Origin: Methylotenera_A sp044228245
GTDB taxonomy: Bacteria > Pseudomonadota > Gammaproteobacteria > Burkholderiales > Methylophilaceae
DNA length: 64,000 nt
Reading direction: 5' to 3'
NCBI GenBank assembly: GCA_044228245.1
Contig: JBGAVG010000001.1
Coordinates: forward strand, 186,001-250,000
A program made the position numbers and the translations under genes. Numbering within the stretch: position 1 is the first letter of the stretch; each line of letters starts with the position of its first letter. This document shows, in pieces, positions 62,255-64,000 of this stretch. A model generated the notes under the pieces. It did no database searches. It was not told the origin of the DNA and saw nothing but the letters and a program-made list of their open reading frames with translations.

Positions 62255-62689
62255 ATGAAAACATTACAACAAATCTTGAACGAAAAAAAACATAAAGAGC
62301 TTATTTCCATTGCTCCCGACCGGCCTGTGTTTGATGCGCTTGTTATTCTCGCCGAATATAAAATTGGCGCTTTGGCCATCATGCAAGGTGACAAATTAGT
62401 GGGGATATTTTCGGAGCGCGACTATGCGCGCGAAATTGTGCTGCAAGGCCGTTCATCCAAGACCACGCAAATACACGAAGTCATGTCATCCAAACTGATT
62501 ACAGGCAAACCTGATGATTTGGTAGACGCGGCCATGAGTTTAATGAGCGAAAAACGCATTCGCCATTTGCCAATACTGGATGGCGACAAAGTGCTCGGCA
62601 TGCTTTCCCTTGGCGATTTGGTCAAGGAAACGATTACCCACCAGCAATATTTAATCAAACAGCTAGAAAACTATATTCGAGGGCAATAG
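62255..62689 (+). CDS. CBS domain-containing protein
   Basis: 144 residues made of a CBS pair: IAPDRPVFDALVILAEYKIGAL ending in GIFSERDYARE, and VMSSKLITGKPDDLVDAAMSLMSEKRIRHLP. Such proteins bind adenine nucleotides and regulate partners. The ATG at 62255 is preferred because GGGGAG lies 4 bases upstream, whereas the ATG at 62243 has no such site. Confidence 0.9.
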   Translation: MKTLQQILNEKKHKELISIAPDRPVFDALVILAEYKIGALAIMQGDKLVGIFSERDYAREIVLQGRSSKTTQIHEVMSSKLITGKPDDLVDAAMSLMSEKRIRHLPILDGDKVLGMLSLGDLVKETITHQQYLIKQLENYIRGQ

Positions 62690-62703
62690 GCTCTGATTTT
62701 TTA

Positions 62704-64000
62704 CTATAGATACTTGGCCACCATCGCATTGCTTAAATCATTTGCGGCGATTGGCAGGCGTACAAAATAACCGCTGCCGGAAGCTTCCTGGATATGCTCG
62801 CCTTTTTTGTTGAACATTTCTTCAACAACTAACTCACGATTGCCTGCCGGATGTATCACTTGCAAGCGATCACCCACTGCGAACTTGTTACGCGCTTCGA
62901 TATCCGCCAAGCCTTTTTCCGCATCGTAAGCCACCACATCGCCCACATACAGGCTACGGTTAGAGCTTGAATAGCCTTGCTTGTAATTTTGATGCTCTGC
63001 GGTGTGATGACGTTGATAAAAACCATCCGTATATCCGCGGTTGGCGAGATTTTCCAAATCGCTCAGCAGATTCCAGTCAAATGGGCGTCCAGCAAGCGCG
63101 TCATCAATCGCCTGACGATAATTCTGGCACGTGCGCGCCACGTAATAACGGGATTTGGTCCGGCCTTCGATCTTAAGCGAATCCACGCCCATCTTAATGA
63201 GCCGCTCGACGTGCTCAATGGCGCGCAGATCCTTGCTGTTCATGATGTAAGTGCCGTGCTCGTCTTCCATAATCGGCAACAATTCGCCTGGGCGGCCTTT
63301 TTCTTCAATCAGATACACATTATCCGCCAATGGATGACGCGGCAGGCTGCCGCAACCCGATAAGCTGGATTTTTCCATCTCCGCTTTAAAATCAAATTCG
63401 TTCAGACGGATCACGCCAGCCGCATCTTCAGCGGCATCATGCACCTTGTAATCCCAGCGGCAGCTATTGGTACATGTGCCCTGATTGGGATCGCGATGAT
63501 TAAAATAGCCTGAAAGCAAGCAGCGGCCGGAATAGGCAATGCACAAGGCGCCATGCACAAACACTTCCAGCTCCATGTCCGGGCATTGCTGGCGGATTTC
63601 CTCAATTTCATCCAGCGATAATTCACGCGACAGAATCACACGCGTCAGCCCCAAACTTTGCCAGAATTTCACTGTAGCAAAATTGACGGTATTGGCCTGC
63701 ACGGAAAGATGCACCGGCATCTCCGGCCATTTTTCCCGCACCATCATGATCAAGCCCGGGTCGGACATAATCAGCGCATCAGGCTGCATGGCAATCACCG
63801 GTTCCATATCCGCCATGTAAGTTTTCACCTTGGCGTTATGTGGCGAGATATTACTTGCAACGAAAAACTTTTTGCCGCGCGCATGCGCTTCGTTAATACC
63901 GATTTCCAGATTCGCCATCGTGAAATCATTGTTACGCGCGCGCAGGCTATACCGTGGCTGCCCTGCATATACGGCATCCGCTCCATAATCGTATGCGGTC
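62704..64000 (-). CDS. trhP: U32-peptidase-family tRNA hydroxylation protein TrhP/YegQ (5' end beyond window)
   Basis: The frame is open to the last base and the upstream codons read ADAVYAGQPRYSLRARNNDF, typical of the family N-terminus, so the gene is truncated by the window. The iron-sulfur cysteines lie in GRCLLSGYFNHRDPNQGTC and CRWDY. In E. coli TrhP makes 5-hydroxyuridine at tRNA position 34 with prephenate. A second family member, RlhA, acts on 23S rRNA; the length and motif here favour TrhP. Confidence 0.85.
   Translation of the reverse strand, partial: TAYDYGADAVYAGQPRYSLRARNNDFTMANLEIGINEAHARGKKFFVASNISPHNAKVKTYMADMEPVIAMQPDALIMSDPGLIMMVREKWPEMPVHLSVQANTVNFATVKFWQSLGLTRVILSRELSLDEIEEIRQQCPDMELEVFVHGALCIAYSGRCLLSGYFNHRDPNQGTCTNSCRWDYKVHDAAEDAAGVIRLNEFDFKAEMEKSSLSGCGSLPRHPLADNVYLIEEKGRPGELLPIMEDEHGTYIMNSKDLRAIEHVERLIKMGVDSLKIEGRTKSRYYVARTCQNYRQAIDDALAGRPFDWNLLSDLENLANRGYTDGFYQRHHTAEHQNYKQGYSSSNRSLYVGDVVAYDAEKGLADIEARNKFAVGDRLQVIHPAGNRELVVEEMFNKKGEHIQEASGSGYFVRLPIAANDLSNAMVAKYL

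Overview
The window looks like a chromosomal segment of a methylotrophic betaproteobacterium of the family Methylophilaceae, most likely a Methylotenera-like organism. This is an inference from gene content and moderate GC, not from a marker search. The evidence is a lanthanide-type methanol dehydrogenase (XoxF) with its substrate-binding-like partner and cytochromes, plus a standard betaproteobacterial housekeeping set (Tol-Pal, Ccm system I, rpsU-dnaG-rpoD, rpsP-rimM-trmD-rplS).

Layout. 1-2.1 kb: end of the lysophospholipid transporter gene lplT, convergent with a type II NADH dehydrogenase. 2.2-6.7 kb: xox methanol oxidation locus on the minus strand (xoxF, xoxJ, then two paralogous c-type cytochromes, one soluble and one a lipoprotein). 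7.0-10.9 kb: proline iminopeptidase, a YihY membrane protein fused to a cNMP-binding-like domain, and a TPR/2OG-oxygenase-like protein. 11.1-17.4 kb: a DSF (diffusible signal factor) quorum-sensing locus, with RpfG-like HD-GYP regulator, stand-alone receiver, RpfC-like hybrid kinase, convergent RpfF-like synthase, and a divergent FadL-type outer-membrane fatty-acid channel. 17.4-23.2 kb: complete ccmABCDEFGH cytochrome c maturation operon, which includes a 53-residue CcmD. 23.5-25.6 kb: exported MsrB and MsrA and a fatty acid hydroxylase-family membrane protein. 25.8-31.4 kb: an organoarsenical (arsenosugar-type) biosynthesis operon with two glycosyltransferases, ArsM-like methyltransferase, an unusual radical SAM protein and a TVP38-MerA-like fusion. 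31.5-37.0 kb: small DNA-binding protein, tRNA-Ile2(CAU), rpoD, dnaG, yqeY, a DUF3144 gene and rpsU, all on the minus strand. 37.1-42.2 kb: tsaD, plsY, folB, an AT-rich Ser/Thr kinase gene that looks acquired, a repeat-rich spacer, xerD and ogt. 42.3-46.0 kb: rplS-trmD-rimM-rpsP and queC-queE. 46.0-61.2 kb: a long minus-strand array yebC-ruvC-ubiA-ruvA-[DUF4349, TonB receptor, ABC-type binding protein, GGDEF/EAL]-ruvB-ybgC-tolQRAB-pal-cpoB, in which four accessory genes separate ruvA from ruvB. 61.3-64 kb: EamA transporter, CBS protein and a U32-peptidase-family tRNA modification gene that runs off the end.

How the genes work together. XoxF, its cytochromes and the Ccm system form a periplasmic methanol-oxidation and electron-transfer set, although they are not in one operon. 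The rpf genes plus FadL form a plausible fatty-acid signal production, sensing and traffic unit. RpfG-like HD-GYP and the GGDEF/EAL protein both point to c-di-GMP signalling. The strongest candidates for undescribed biology are the rpf/fadL locus with its nested palindromes, the arsenic locus with an atypical radical SAM enzyme, and the receptor/binding protein/c-di-GMP cassette inserted between ruvA and ruvB. All functional statements rest on reading motifs and gene order by eye. No database search was run.
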